Made by a program: the position numbers and the translations under genes
DNA from: Allgaiera indica
GTDB taxonomy: Bacteria; Pseudomonadota; Alphaproteobacteria; Rhodobacterales; Rhodobacteraceae
Assembly (NCBI RefSeq): GCF_900106675.1
Contig: NZ_FNOB01000018.1
Span: 1 to 64,000, forward strand
Length of the DNA: 64,000 bases
Direction: 5' to 3'
Notes under the pieces: model-generated
Told to the model about the DNA's origin: nothing
Seen by the model: only the letters and a program-made list of their open reading frames with translations
Databases searched by the model: none
Part shown: positions 54,541 to 63,735 of the stretch, piece by piece
Position numbering within the stretch: position 1 is the stretch's first letter
Layout of the letters: each line of letters starts with the position of its first letter

Positions 54541-56274
54541 GTGGAGTCTGTCTCGCAAGAATCTGCGACAGCGGCCAATAGAAGGCTTCCGCACCCAGTT
54601 TTCGGTGTCGATGTCAATTTTTGCCGAAACCCGCAATGCTCCCAGTTCGCCGTTCCCCCCGATCACCGTGACGGTCGTGGTAGTCGCTATTATTCGCCAA
54701 ACTCCAATCTGTTGCGGGGAAGAACCACCGGCAGCGGAGATAGCAAGTCATTTCGCTGCGACGCTTGTGGCTCAAACTCCGTGATGAAGAACAACCGCGC
54801 GATCGTGGAAGAATACACCCGCCTGCGGCGATTGCAACGCCCTGATGGAAAAGGGCAATCCTGCTCGAACGAAACCTGCAAATCATATCTTCGACCGATC
54901 GCACTGCACCCGGAACTCTATCGCAAGTCGGGGCGGACCGGTGCGGGCAACCAACGGTATTGCTGCAAGCGATGCGGGTCGACCTTCACTGTTGGTCATC
55001 CCGCCAGAAACCACCGAAGGCAGTCGAAGAACGGACAGGTCCTCAAGCTTCTCGTCCATGGCACCGCCCTCTCGAAGATTTCCGAGATCGTCGATCTGTC
55101 GCCGCGGGATGTCTATCGCAAGCTGGATTTCATCTACGACCGCGTCAGGGACTTCTCCGCCCGCCGGGAAGGGGATCTTCGAGATGCCGACTGGGAGCGC
55201 TACGGGCGCCGCTTTGCCACGGATAGCCAGACCCTGACCCTGAACTGGCCAAACCGCAAGAAACGCGCCTCGGTCGCGGTCCATCACCTTTGCACGGCCC
55301 ATGCGAACTCGGGCTATATCGTCCTCGGACACCTCCAGTTCGATCCGGCAGGCGACATGGAGAAAATCGAGCTCGAGATGTCGATCAACGGCGACATCGC
55401 CAAGGATCGCTGCTGGCGGCGCCATGGCCGCCTCTGGACCGCATCGGAGTTCAAGGCATATCTCGATCTCATCACGGCGAAGGTCGAAATCCATCCCGAA
55501 GTCGCCCCGGAAGTCGATCTCGGGCTTCAACTCCCTCACGAGGGCGGACTCGTGCGGCAGGACATCCAGCAATACGCGCACGCGCTGCTGATGCGCCGGA
55601 TGCTTTCGAAATCGGACTGCCGGTTCTACTTTGTCCAGGACGGCGACGCCGGCCTCAGCAAGGCCTTTCTCGCGGCCTTTGCGCCAGAGGTCAGGGAGGG
55701 GCGCGTCGATGTCGCCACGGTCGCCTTCGACAAATACCAGGCCAACGATGTTCGCGAGGCTCTCTATGCCGAAGGCAGGAAGAAGCTGCGGGAAGCTCTC
55801 GGCCTGACAGCCTATCAACTGGACAGCCTGCCAGAGGCTGTCTTGAACGAGGAGATCGACCGGGAGATCGTAAAGAGCCTCATCGGCCACACGATCGGGA
55901 CGCCATTCGCATGGCCGTATCACACCAAGTCGGAGCCGATGAGAAGCGTCGACTTGAAGACCGATCGGGCCGAATTGAGCACCGACAGATGCGCGCGGCT
56001 CATGCGCCTCGCCACCCTGCGGAGCGTCGACAGCTATTTCCACAAGATCCGGAGCAATGTGCGGCCCGCGTCGCGCCCGGTCTCGACGCCCAGCAGCAAT
56101 GGCAAGACCTGGGACCGATACTTCCTCTACAAGCCTGAAATGCTGACGAAGATCATTGAGATCTATCGCTTCCATCACAACTGGATGGGAACCCGCCAGA
56201 CCAAGCGAACCCCGGCGATGAAGTTGGGCCTGGCCAAGGGCAAGATCTACGAGCGGGATTTGTTCGGCGAGTGA
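54541..56274 (+). CDS. Zinc-ribbon DDE transposase-like protein
   Basis: A 577-residue protein from GTG 54541. The N-terminal 150 residues hold several Cys pairs (FCRNPQCSQF, FRCDACGSNS, SCSNETCKSY, YCCKRCGSTF) like the InsA-type zinc ribbons of IS1/IS1595 transposases, then an HTH-like stretch (LSKISEIVDLSPRDVYRKLD). A possible DDE core follows: Asp in FATDSQTLTLNW, Asp in FYFVQDGDAGLSK, and the terminal FHHNWMGTRQTKRTPAMKLG typical of integrase-core proteins. I see no terminal inverted repeats beside it, so it may be a fixed island gene rather than an active IS. Confidence 0.65.
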   Translation: MESVSQESATAANRRLPHPVFGVDVNFCRNPQCSQFAVPPDHRDGRGSRYYSPNSNLLRGRTTGSGDSKSFRCDACGSNSVMKNNRAIVEEYTRLRRLQRPDGKGQSCSNETCKSYLRPIALHPELYRKSGRTGAGNQRYCCKRCGSTFTVGHPARNHRRQSKNGQVLKLLVHGTALSKISEIVDLSPRDVYRKLDFIYDRVRDFSARREGDLRDADWERYGRRFATDSQTLTLNWPNRKKRASVAVHHLCTAHANSGYIVLGHLQFDPAGDMEKIELEMSINGDIAKDRCWRRHGRLWTASEFKAYLDLITAKVEIHPEVAPEVDLGLQLPHEGGLVRQDIQQYAHALLMRRMLSKSDCRFYFVQDGDAGLSKAFLAAFAPEVREGRVDVATVAFDKYQANDVREALYAEGRKKLREALGLTAYQLDSLPEAVLNEEIDREIVKSLIGHTIGTPFAWPYHTKSEPMRSVDLKTDRAELSTDRCARLMRLATLRSVDSYFHKIRSNVRPASRPVSTPSSNGKTWDRYFLYKPEMLTKIIEIYRFHHNWMGTRQTKRTPAMKLGLAKGKIYERDLFGE

Positions 56275-56425
56275 AAAAGCGGTTGGTGTCCGCAGATCGT
56301 GTTGGGCGGTGTCCTATCCGAACGCCGCGAACCAAGTTGCCTCCGGGCCATGCAAATACAGCGAAGCTTGACCCGTGGCTCTTGTCAGGCGATTTCTCGG
56401 ACAACGGTGCATGAGAGTGACGAGT

Positions 56426-57154
56426 ATGAAAAGCCAGGTTGTTGGGTTGGCCATGATGATCCTTCTGCAAGGCATCGCTGCATCATGCGCCAGCCCTGCG
56501 CTCGCCGACCAACTATCCCCAGCAAAGACCGCCCCGGTCGCGCGCGATCCCTGCTGGACATTCGCTGAAACGAAGCAGTTCATCCATGTTAACATGGTCA
56601 TGAAGCTCGAGCGCACCGCTGTTCGGCTGCGCATTCCGCTGGTAGACATCGTGAACCCGTGGGACCGGCGCGACGGGGACTTCAAGGCCCTGTATTTCGA
56701 GATGGAATACGGAAGCTTCCGCCCTCTCACCGCTCCGGAAACTGCTGGCAAAGACACCATTGCTTTTCTCATCCACGACACGATTCCGCTGGAGCAAACG
56801 GCGCAAGTTTTTCTCAAGGTGATGATGCGCCAGCCGTCTTTGCCGCTGTCCAGATACCCGACGCGTCCTGCCCAATTCGCCCTTACGGAGGTTGTCGCCG
56901 ATCAGACCAAAGGGCTGAGGTGGGACCTCTTTCTGCACAGGTCCGATGAGGGAACACTGGAGACATATGTCGGATGCAGTCGTCCCGACCCGCTTTGGGG
57001 ACCCTTCCCGCGGTGCCAGCAGTATTTCCGCGCGGCGGGGCTTGATGTCGAAGTTGGCTACGCGCGGAAGCATCTGGCCCAGTGGCGCGAGATGAAGGCC
57101 GCAGTCAGCCAGTTTCTGGCTTGCGCGAAATCCGGGGATCAAAGCGGCGAATGA
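56426..57154 (+). CDS. Secreted hypothetical protein
   Basis: About 242 residues from ATG 56426 with a signal peptide (VVGLAMMILLQGIAASCASP) and a possible cleavage after ALA. The mature part contains three Cys (DPCWTF, VGCSRPDP, PRCQQYF) and no motif I recognise. It follows the transposase-like gene on the same strand. No functional call. Confidence 0.55.
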   Translation: MKSQVVGLAMMILLQGIAASCASPALADQLSPAKTAPVARDPCWTFAETKQFIHVNMVMKLERTAVRLRIPLVDIVNPWDRRDGDFKALYFEMEYGSFRPLTAPETAGKDTIAFLIHDTIPLEQTAQVFLKVMMRQPSLPLSRYPTRPAQFALTEVVADQTKGLRWDLFLHRSDEGTLETYVGCSRPDPLWGPFPRCQQYFRAAGLDVEVGYARKHLAQWREMKAAVSQFLACAKSGDQSGE

Positions 57155-57761
57155 GAAAGGTTCGGCCACCTCGCCGATGACGGGACTGCGCAGACTTGGG
57201 GAAAATCCAAAAGAAAGCGCGCCGACTCAGCGACGCGCAATCTGCAACACATCTGGTAAGGGGCTTGTAACCCAGGCCCCACTACCGCGATGCTTCACAG
57301 GAACCAGAAGGCTTCCAAACACACAGCGTCTAATGCCAACGAAGGTGTCTCGAAAGCTCCCGAATGTTTGCCGTCCCCTCTCTGTCCAGCCCAAGTTAGC
57401 TCTGGGCTCTGAGCGGTAATGCGACGCTGAAGCGGAGCTTTGCCGCCTCGGGTGCGGAAAGCATCGCAGATGGCCCTTTCTCACCATTCACACTACTACA
57501 GCTATGCCGCGTCGCAGTCCACCAAACTGGACATTCGCCGCAGGCGCACGATCATCTTGCTGTTGAAGGTCGGGAGTGCGGACAAAGCAGCTGTTCGTCG
57601 CAGGCGCGATCTACGCTTCGCCTGCGATGGTCTTCGATCAGAAGAGCGGAAAGCGGAAGCTCACTGCGAATACGATCCACCCCACGAGCAAGAAGCAAAG
57701 CTGACGCTGGAGATGCGATTAAGTTAAGTCCTCGTCCCCCAAGTTTTCAAGTTGCGCAAAA
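57155..57761. other. 607 bp without a recognisable gene
   Basis: Two short plus-strand frames (57177-57419 and 57440-57727) are possible but show no protein-like features. The sequence lies between the secreted protein and the end of the PRTase-domain gene. Confidence 0.4.
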
Positions 57762-59009
57762 CTATGGCCAGTCCCAGTGGTAGTATTTTTGAAACACTAC
57801 ATTCAGATCCGAAGTTGCGGCTGGATTTGCAACGTGACTTGAGAACCGGTATACCTCTTTGACTGGTTCATCCTCAATCGTGTTTGGCACGTACGGATTT
57901 TCCACACTCACCATAGGCTTGACGGCGGCATAGTCAGTGTTGATCGTCTTCAACCAAGACAAGCAAAGGGCGTTCGCACCAGTGGCAGAAATGTAAGCCC
58001 TCGCCGCTTCGAAAGAATTGCCTTGCGTGCAAAAATCGTCGACTATCAAAACCGTCTTCCCCTTCTTCAATGGCGGCGACTTATAACGATCACCCTTTTT
58101 AGATTTCAGTGGCGCCGGATTGAGGTGGATAGTATCGATTTGGTTCTTTACGCCCACCGCCTTTCCCGCGATTCGAGCATTTTGTGACTTTTGCGCGGTC
58201 GCATACCTAACCAGCAGATCGGGAACAAATTTCGCCTGCATACAATCAGCAAAGATTGTTAGCGCCTTATTCACGCTCGGCTCCGCAGAAGCTGTCGAAT
58301 GGCCCGGGTACGAGGTTACGAAGGAAATATCCTCAGCGAGCCCGGAAGAGTAAACGCTGGAGGCGAGGAGTCTTCCCCAAAAAACTGGATCTCCGCCACC
58401 GGACTTTGCGGTGTTTCGGGCGTGATAAGAAAATCCGTGAGCGTCCTTGTATTTTTCAGACATAGTTGAAAACGGAGCCAGTGAGTAAACCCTTAGATCC
58501 TCATCTTCGAGCGCCCAAAACCAGCCATGAATCCCGATATAAAAGCAGTCGATAAATCTCGCTATATCCTTAGGACTATCGAATTTGAAACCGTAGTCGC
58601 TCGCCTCACCATGCCACAAGGCATTCAAAAACAGCAGGCCACCATTACGGGCAGTCCTCATATCCGTTTCGGTATTTCCTACATATACAGCCTCGTGTTT
58701 TTCCCACCCGAATTGATTAAGCACATATTCCATTGAAGCTTTTTGAGGCTTGTATGGCATAGGGGAAGAGTCAGCCATGAACCAGTCGAACTCACCAATA
58801 TTGGCGGCTACAAAGTCTTGAAATGGTGTTTTGGTTCCATCTGTGGAAGTGATTGTCCAGCTATTGTTCCCAACGAAGACCGGTCTCAAGCCGTTGGCCA
58901 CCAACCACAATACGAGCCTCTTGAATTCTTCGAAGATTGCAGCGTCCATTTTTCCGCTTTTTACGACAACATCGCGGAGCGAAAATATCACACCCTTCAA
59001 CGTGGACAT
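57762..59009 (-). CDS. HAD-like plus phosphoribosyltransferase protein, ShosT-like
   Basis: A 415-residue two-domain protein. Residues 1-150 have a HAD-like fold signal (VKSGKMDAAIFEEFKRLVLW, VFVGNNSWT, KPQKASMEYVLNQFGWEK, VYVGNTETDMRTARNGG), but motif I reads IFSLRDVV, so the nucleophile Asp is Ser and the second Asp is Arg. The C-terminal half is a phosphoribosyltransferase with PRPP loop KTVLIVDDFCTQGNSFEAAR. It lies 9 bp after a DprA-like gene. This gene pair matches the ShosTA toxin-antitoxin anti-phage system as I know it, the PRTase protein being the toxin. Confidence 0.75.
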   Translation of the reverse strand: MSTLKGVIFSLRDVVVKSGKMDAAIFEEFKRLVLWLVANGLRPVFVGNNSWTITSTDGTKTPFQDFVAANIGEFDWFMADSSPMPYKPQKASMEYVLNQFGWEKHEAVYVGNTETDMRTARNGGLLFLNALWHGEASDYGFKFDSPKDIARFIDCFYIGIHGWFWALEDEDLRVYSLAPFSTMSEKYKDAHGFSYHARNTAKSGGGDPVFWGRLLASSVYSSGLAEDISFVTSYPGHSTASAEPSVNKALTIFADCMQAKFVPDLLVRYATAQKSQNARIAGKAVGVKNQIDTIHLNPAPLKSKKGDRYKSPPLKKGKTVLIVDDFCTQGNSFEAARAYISATGANALCLSWLKTINTDYAAVKPMVSVENPYVPNTIEDEPVKEVYRFSSHVANPAATSDLNVVFQKYYHWDWP

Positions 59010-59018
59010 GGCTTAATC

Positions 59019-60020
59019 CTAAATGAGGTTGGGTTGAATCTCACGCGTGCGCAAAGGTTCAGCCAGTGCTTTTTGAACAAACTCAAAGAAACGATCTTGA
59101 TCGCGGGGAATAGTGAAAATCCGTGAGTTAGAATGTGCATTTCGTGGCAACACGACACGACCGTCAGGCCAGTCAGTAACCCTTAGCGCAGCAATCGGTC
59201 GACTGAGCGTGGCTGCGTAGTTGACGGTGTGTGCTGTGCCGCTTTTGGGTGACCATTCAATCGGGATCAGGACTTTTCCCAAAGCTGCTTGCAGTCTGTT
59301 CCTTCGCACGAAATTTTCTCCGCTGTAGCTGTCGTTTGGAAGATATTCGGTAACAATCGCTCCGCCCTCACTTACTATCATGTCAGCAATCCGACCAGAT
59401 CCCTTCGGGTATTCTGTTTTTATACCAGTCCCAAGCACTGCAATCGTCGGAACACCCATCCGGATCGACAAGTTATGCACTGCTTGGTCCATCCCGGCTG
59501 CCAGTCCACTAACGGTCACAGCCTTCCAATCAGCAAAATTGATCCCAACAAATTTGCTTAGCCACTCTCCGTCTGGAGACGGATTGCGCGTACCTACTGC
59601 GGTGATGGAAGGTTCACTAAGGACTGACGCCTCGCCTCGTACAAACAACCAGGCGGGAGGGTCGTCGAGGGCTAAGAGCGACTTAGGGTAAGCTGGAGAG
59701 TCTGGAAACACTATCCGGATTCCCTCATTCTCCATCTGGTCGAATACACGATGCGCCCGTTCAAGTGCTCTTCTCGATGCATCGGCCCAGTCACCCCCGG
59801 AAGCACCGATCTTTGCACCAAGTCGCGTCAGGGTAGTCGTGACTTCTTTACCATCACTCAATTCAAGAATGCTTCGGGCAGATATGCCCTCGCGCTTCAG
59901 CTTAAATAGAGTCCAATATCCGACCCCCTTTAAGCTTGCCAATGCGAGAAGAGCATGTGCTTCCTCTGCGGAGGAGCCTAATATATCTCTTTGCATTTCC
60001 AACTCGTTTGGAAGCTTCAT
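59019..60020 (-). CDS. DprA/Smf-family protein, ShosA-like
   Basis: A 333-residue protein from ATG 60020. An N-terminal helical region is followed by the DprA Rossmann-like domain: LLALDDPPAWLFVRGEA, ITAVGTRNPSPDGEW, VTVSGLAAGMDQAVHNLSIR, TIAVLGTGIKTEYPKG, ENFVRRNRLQAALGKVLIPI and GTAHTVNYAATLSRPI. True DprA loads RecA during natural transformation, but the tight pairing with a PRTase gene and the island location point to the defence-associated ShosA role (antitoxin). It is the first gene of the operon. Confidence 0.78.
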   Translation of the reverse strand: MKLPNELEMQRDILGSSAEEAHALLALASLKGVGYWTLFKLKREGISARSILELSDGKEVTTTLTRLGAKIGASGGDWADASRRALERAHRVFDQMENEGIRIVFPDSPAYPKSLLALDDPPAWLFVRGEASVLSEPSITAVGTRNPSPDGEWLSKFVGINFADWKAVTVSGLAAGMDQAVHNLSIRMGVPTIAVLGTGIKTEYPKGSGRIADMIVSEGGAIVTEYLPNDSYSGENFVRRNRLQAALGKVLIPIEWSPKSGTAHTVNYAATLSRPIAALRVTDWPDGRVVLPRNAHSNSRIFTIPRDQDRFFEFVQKALAEPLRTREIQPNLI

Positions 60021-60155
60021 AAACAACGCGTGTGGGCTGGCCTAAACGCCGTTGAAACTAAGTATGCACGTTAACGATGGAGGCTGTCGACAGTAAACCG
60101 AGGAGCACAACGGCATGCCAGGGCCAAGCCCGGTTCATCCTGCTCTGTTAACCGC

Positions 60156-60770
60156 TTAGTTATCTACACCTCGTGCGCCGGTTATGAGATATCGACCTTC
60201 AAAGGCCACGGCGGAACAACTGGACGCCTTGGCGGCCCCAGGATTCTTCTTCGGCACGCTCAGCCCCCTGACACCGTTCAAGCAGATGCGCTCACCCTGA
60301 TCGAGCACGCCGTTCTGCAGCTTATGATTGCCATAGACCTTGCCGCTGTCGGAACAGACCCACCGGATCAACCTTGTCTTCCAAGCCTCGCCTGCTCTAC
60401 AGAGCCTTCAGCCAGGCGTAGAAGCGGCCCTGCTGGAGGCGCCGGCACCGGCGTATCGCTCGCACCGATAGCTGTCCGCGATGCTCAGCCACGAACGCAT
60501 GTCTCACTTTGCATCACTGGCGAAATACGCGGCGGACTGTTTTAGGATGTCGCGCTCCCTGGTCACCTGTGTCAGCTCCCGCTTGAGGCCACGGATCTCG
60601 GAATCCTTCTCGGTCTCTCCGAACGACACCCCCGCAAACCTCTGCCTCCATGTATAGAGGAAGCGCCGGCGGACCCTAAGCCATTGCGCCACCCCTGCAA
60701 CAGATTAGCCCCGGTCAATGATCTGCGCGAACGCGTCCCGCTTAAACACATCGGTGTGATTGCCTTCGCC
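60156..60770 (-). mobile_element. Degraded IS3-family element remnant
   Basis: On the minus strand an OrfA fragment reads from about 60770: HTDVFKRDAFAQIIDRG, an in-frame TAA, then VAGVAQWLRVRRRFLYTWRQ and the leucine-zipper-like KDSEIRGLKRELTQVTRERD, ending ILKQSAAYFASDAK at 60504. Further on, pieces of OrfB in shifting frames are visible (LQQGRFYAWLK, DSGKVYGNHKLQNGVLDQGE). Several stops and frameshifts mean it is non-functional. No ends could be defined. Confidence 0.75.
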
Positions 60771-60940
60771 TATCGTGGCCTCCTTGGCTCAAAATTAGCG
60801 AAGAAAGCGTCCACGAGCCATGTGATCATTCAAACTGCGACCTGAACCTCACTTACAGAGGTGCTATCATTCAGGCCCGACGCGCGTTACCTTGGGCGTA
60901 TTGACGGTGATTTTTGGCTGCGGTGAGGGAGGTTGTGCCG

Positions 60941-62047
60941 TTGGATATTGATGTCTATTTCGAAAATGTGGGAAAGTTGGCCGCCCTCGCAAACCAAGAC
61001 AACATCACAATCCATGAACTAATTGAGAATCCAGGCCCACATGCTTATATTGTCGAGCCGTCGGTAAAATTCAGAGAAACCCTGCTTTCTGGTGAAGAAG
61101 AGAACGAACTTAGTAGTTATCTGCTAACCGACGTTTTTGCCAGTCAGTCTCGTCGGTCTCGTCTCGCAAGTTTCGCAATGACCTTTGAGGTTAAGCGTGA
61201 GGCGGCACATCTTCGATTGCGAGCGCAATGTCAGCCCTATCATGCGTCACAGCCGATTTTTCGTAGTGTACCATCGCTGTTCCGCCAGATCCGTCGCAAG
61301 AAAAATGGCAATTTAGACTATGAACTCCTTGATCTGACAGCGATCGACTCCGTATCGGGAAGTGAAATCTATTCAGTTGGAAGCGGGTTCACGAAACTCA
61401 TTCCATATCTCAATCCGGGCATCGTCAATTGGGCACGGAAGGAGTGGCCATCCGCAAATACATATGTTCGGCTTGACGCCGATACCTACTTTGAGACCAA
61501 GCCACTTCTGGCTCTTGCAGAAGCGACATTAGTGCCAGCGAACCCCCGGTGGCTGCCGGATTTCAGCTTGCGAAAGGGAATGAAGGAATTTGCTGCTTAC
61601 GAGCTTCGGAATTTGCAAATATCGGAAGGATACGGAGAACACTGGGACTATCACGTTCGACATCTGCGCAGGCTGGAAGTTCACGTTCAACGGCGCAAGG
61701 AGGATTATCTTTCGATGACTATCGAAGAACTGCCTCGGCCTGACGATCCGAACAGGTTGATGGTCGGGCGCTGCATCCATCTCGACACAAAAGATCCAGC
61801 CCACACACCTCTAAGCGAGGTTACGATGCAGCACCTCGACTTGGCTATCAATGTGTACGCCGAAGAAGATCGATCGAAGCGTTTCAAGGAAAGCCTTCAA
61901 TTTGGCAAAGTGCAGGATGCGACGTTTCGGACACACCTCTTTCGCATCGAAGCGATACCCTTTGTTTCGCTTTTTTCCTTTTGCGAGATGTTTCTACAGT
62001 CCAGGGTCCTGCTCAGCGAGTGGCTGACCGACCTGATGAAACGTTGA
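60941..62047 (+). CDS. Unrecognised protein in the defence island
   Basis: About 368 residues from TTG 60941, which stands 8 bases after GAGGGAGG; TTG 60914 or GTG 60935 are alternatives. It is soluble, with no signal or membrane segment. Recognisable only as a well-formed protein with GC and codon use unlike the host core: DIDVYFENVGKLAALANQDN at the N-terminus, LNPGIVNWARKEWPSANTYV centrally, WDYHVRHLRRLEVHVQRRKE later, and a hydrophobic end. It lies between ShosTA-like genes and the Argonaute operon, so a defence role is plausible but not shown. Confidence 0.6.
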   Translation: MDIDVYFENVGKLAALANQDNITIHELIENPGPHAYIVEPSVKFRETLLSGEEENELSSYLLTDVFASQSRRSRLASFAMTFEVKREAAHLRLRAQCQPYHASQPIFRSVPSLFRQIRRKKNGNLDYELLDLTAIDSVSGSEIYSVGSGFTKLIPYLNPGIVNWARKEWPSANTYVRLDADTYFETKPLLALAEATLVPANPRWLPDFSLRKGMKEFAAYELRNLQISEGYGEHWDYHVRHLRRLEVHVQRRKEDYLSMTIEELPRPDDPNRLMVGRCIHLDTKDPAHTPLSEVTMQHLDLAINVYAEEDRSKRFKESLQFGKVQDATFRTHLFRIEAIPFVSLFSFCEMFLQSRVLLSEWLTDLMKR

Positions 62048-62412
62048 GTAGTAGGTTTGGATGGACGGCTGGTTTGGAGCCAAAGTAGCTACGTCGATCT
62101 GCCAGCGCGGGTGCGCGCGAGCCCTTGATAGCGACGTAGCAGCACCCGAAGCGCTTTGGCAGAACTGAGAAATGGCCAGTTTCCGATGGCGGCATCAGCT
62201 TGTAGAATGGCCTTCGTGAGCTCGCAAGCGGACATATGAAGGAAAGCAGCCGGCCCATATCATTCGTCTTGATCTGCGTCGAGGGCCGCTCCGGACTTTT
62301 CAGCAGTCTGTTAGAGTTATCGCACAATCTGCGTTGGTGCGTTGAAGGCGGCACGAACGCATCCTAATGTGATAGCAACATGATGAGTCGCAACTATTAG
62401 TGGACGAACGCA
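62048..62412. other. 365-bp intergenic region before the Argonaute operon
   Basis: No gene seen. It must hold the promoter of the nuclease-APAZ/Argonaute operon. CGAACGCAT occurs twice close together (62354-62362 and 62405-62413), the second copy overlapping the start. Confidence 0.4.
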
Positions 62413-63735
62413 TTGTCAGGCAAAAAAATATCCAAGTCTGACATCATCGGCGAACGGGGTATAGCCCACGTCCGCAAGGTCGTCGCCTCCATGGGATACC
62501 TCTTCTACGAAACTGGTGGTGTCGAAGCGGGCGTCGATGGATTCATCGAAATTCGCGACCCGGAGACTGATCGTGTTAGCAACCAAACGCTCCAATTTCA
62601 AAGCAAGGCAACGACGAGGCGGCTGCCCGGAGACAGTGAGGCAAAGTTCCATTTTCCGTGTTCAGACAAGGACATCGAGTATTGGTTATCTGGCACCATG
62701 CCGACGATCCTGATCGTCACCGATCTCGAGCACGACATCGCATATTGGAAAGACCTGCGAGCTTGGTTCAACGTGCCTGCGAACCGAGCCAGCAAGAGGG
62801 TCACGTTCGAGAAGGTCGAAGACGTATTCGATGCGTCCGCAGCGCTCGCGATCCGAACCGTGTCCGAGAACGGACGCGCCGGAAGCTATTATCCGCCCCC
62901 CAGAAAGCAGGAACTGCTCACTCCGAATCTGCTTCGCGTTTCCCGGCTCCCCGAGACCATTTTCTGGGCGCCGACGGAGATGAAAACTGCGAAGCAACTC
63001 TGGTACCTCGTCCGTCAACACGACAAATACCCTGACCGTGAGGTAATCCTGCGCGAGAACGCCCTACTCTCGCTGCGCGACCTCGACACCCACCCGTGGA
63101 GGGAGGTTTGCGATCCGGGCGCGAAAGAAGAGTTCGATGCGGCGGAGTGGGCGTTCTCAGAGGATCCCGACAGGGAGCGCATCTTCGTCAATCTCCTCAA
63201 TCTCGCCCTTCAACAAATGCTGTCGAGAGACTTGCGGTACGATCCCAAGCACAGAACACTCTACTTTAAGCCCCGAAGTGGCCCCAAAAAACGACGTTTC
63301 GAATATCGTGCTAACCTCAGGGATTCTGGCCGAGATGTCGCCCTTCCCTACTTCAAGAAAAAAGACAAATCTCAAATCGCCTATTGGCGCCACTCGGCCT
63401 TTTCTTGGCAATTCCTCCGTATCGGGCGAGAATGGTTCATCCAGATCACGCCAACCTACCACTATACGCGCGATGGGGTTCAACGCGACAAGTTCGAAGC
63501 GGATCACCTGGCAGGGATCAAGCGCCAGGAACGCAATGATGCCGTCCGCGGACAATTCATCATGTGGCGCGAACTGCTGATCTCGAAGAGCCAGGACGAT
63601 CTCTTTGGATCGGCCTATCCACACCTCGCATTTGCGCCCATAGACAGGCTCGAAGCAGATTTCGGGATTGATGACAAGTTCTGGAAGGCCTCCGAAGGGA
63701 AAGCATCGGCAACGGACCCAGGGCTCTTCGGATGA
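62413..63735 (+). CDS. DUF4365-type nuclease fused to APAZ (DREN-APAZ), partner of a short Argonaute
   Basis: A 440-residue protein starting at TTG 62413; a TAG lies five codons upstream in frame, so no longer form exists. Residues 1-130 are a DUF4365/PD-(D/E)xK nuclease domain: GERGIAHVRKVVASMGYLFY, Asp42 and Glu46 in GVDGFIEIRD, and Gln63-x-Lys65 in LQFQSKAT. The C-terminal part has APAZ features: YWRHSAFSWQFLRIGREWFI, then TPTYHYTRDGVQRDK and IKRQERNDAVRGQFIMWREL. Such proteins form a heterodimer with short pAgo, and the nuclease is unleashed on guide-directed target recognition, killing the cell (SPARDA systems). Its stop overlaps the next ATG by 4 bp. Confidence 0.82.
   Translation: MSGKKISKSDIIGERGIAHVRKVVASMGYLFYETGGVEAGVDGFIEIRDPETDRVSNQTLQFQSKATTRRLPGDSEAKFHFPCSDKDIEYWLSGTMPTILIVTDLEHDIAYWKDLRAWFNVPANRASKRVTFEKVEDVFDASAALAIRTVSENGRAGSYYPPPRKQELLTPNLLRVSRLPETIFWAPTEMKTAKQLWYLVRQHDKYPDREVILRENALLSLRDLDTHPWREVCDPGAKEEFDAAEWAFSEDPDRERIFVNLLNLALQQMLSRDLRYDPKHRTLYFKPRSGPKKRRFEYRANLRDSGRDVALPYFKKKDKSQIAYWRHSAFSWQFLRIGREWFIQITPTYHYTRDGVQRDKFEADHLAGIKRQERNDAVRGQFIMWRELLISKSQDDLFGSAYPHLAFAPIDRLEADFGIDDKFWKASEGKASATDPGLFG

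Noticed and set aside
57440-57727. 95-codon plus-strand frame in the island
   Set aside because: No domain, and an irregular basic/serine-rich composition; not enough support to call a gene.
59019-60020. Housekeeping natural-transformation DprA
   Set aside because: Location in an integrase island and 9-bp spacing to a PRTase-domain gene fit a defence pair better, though the domain itself is DprA-like.
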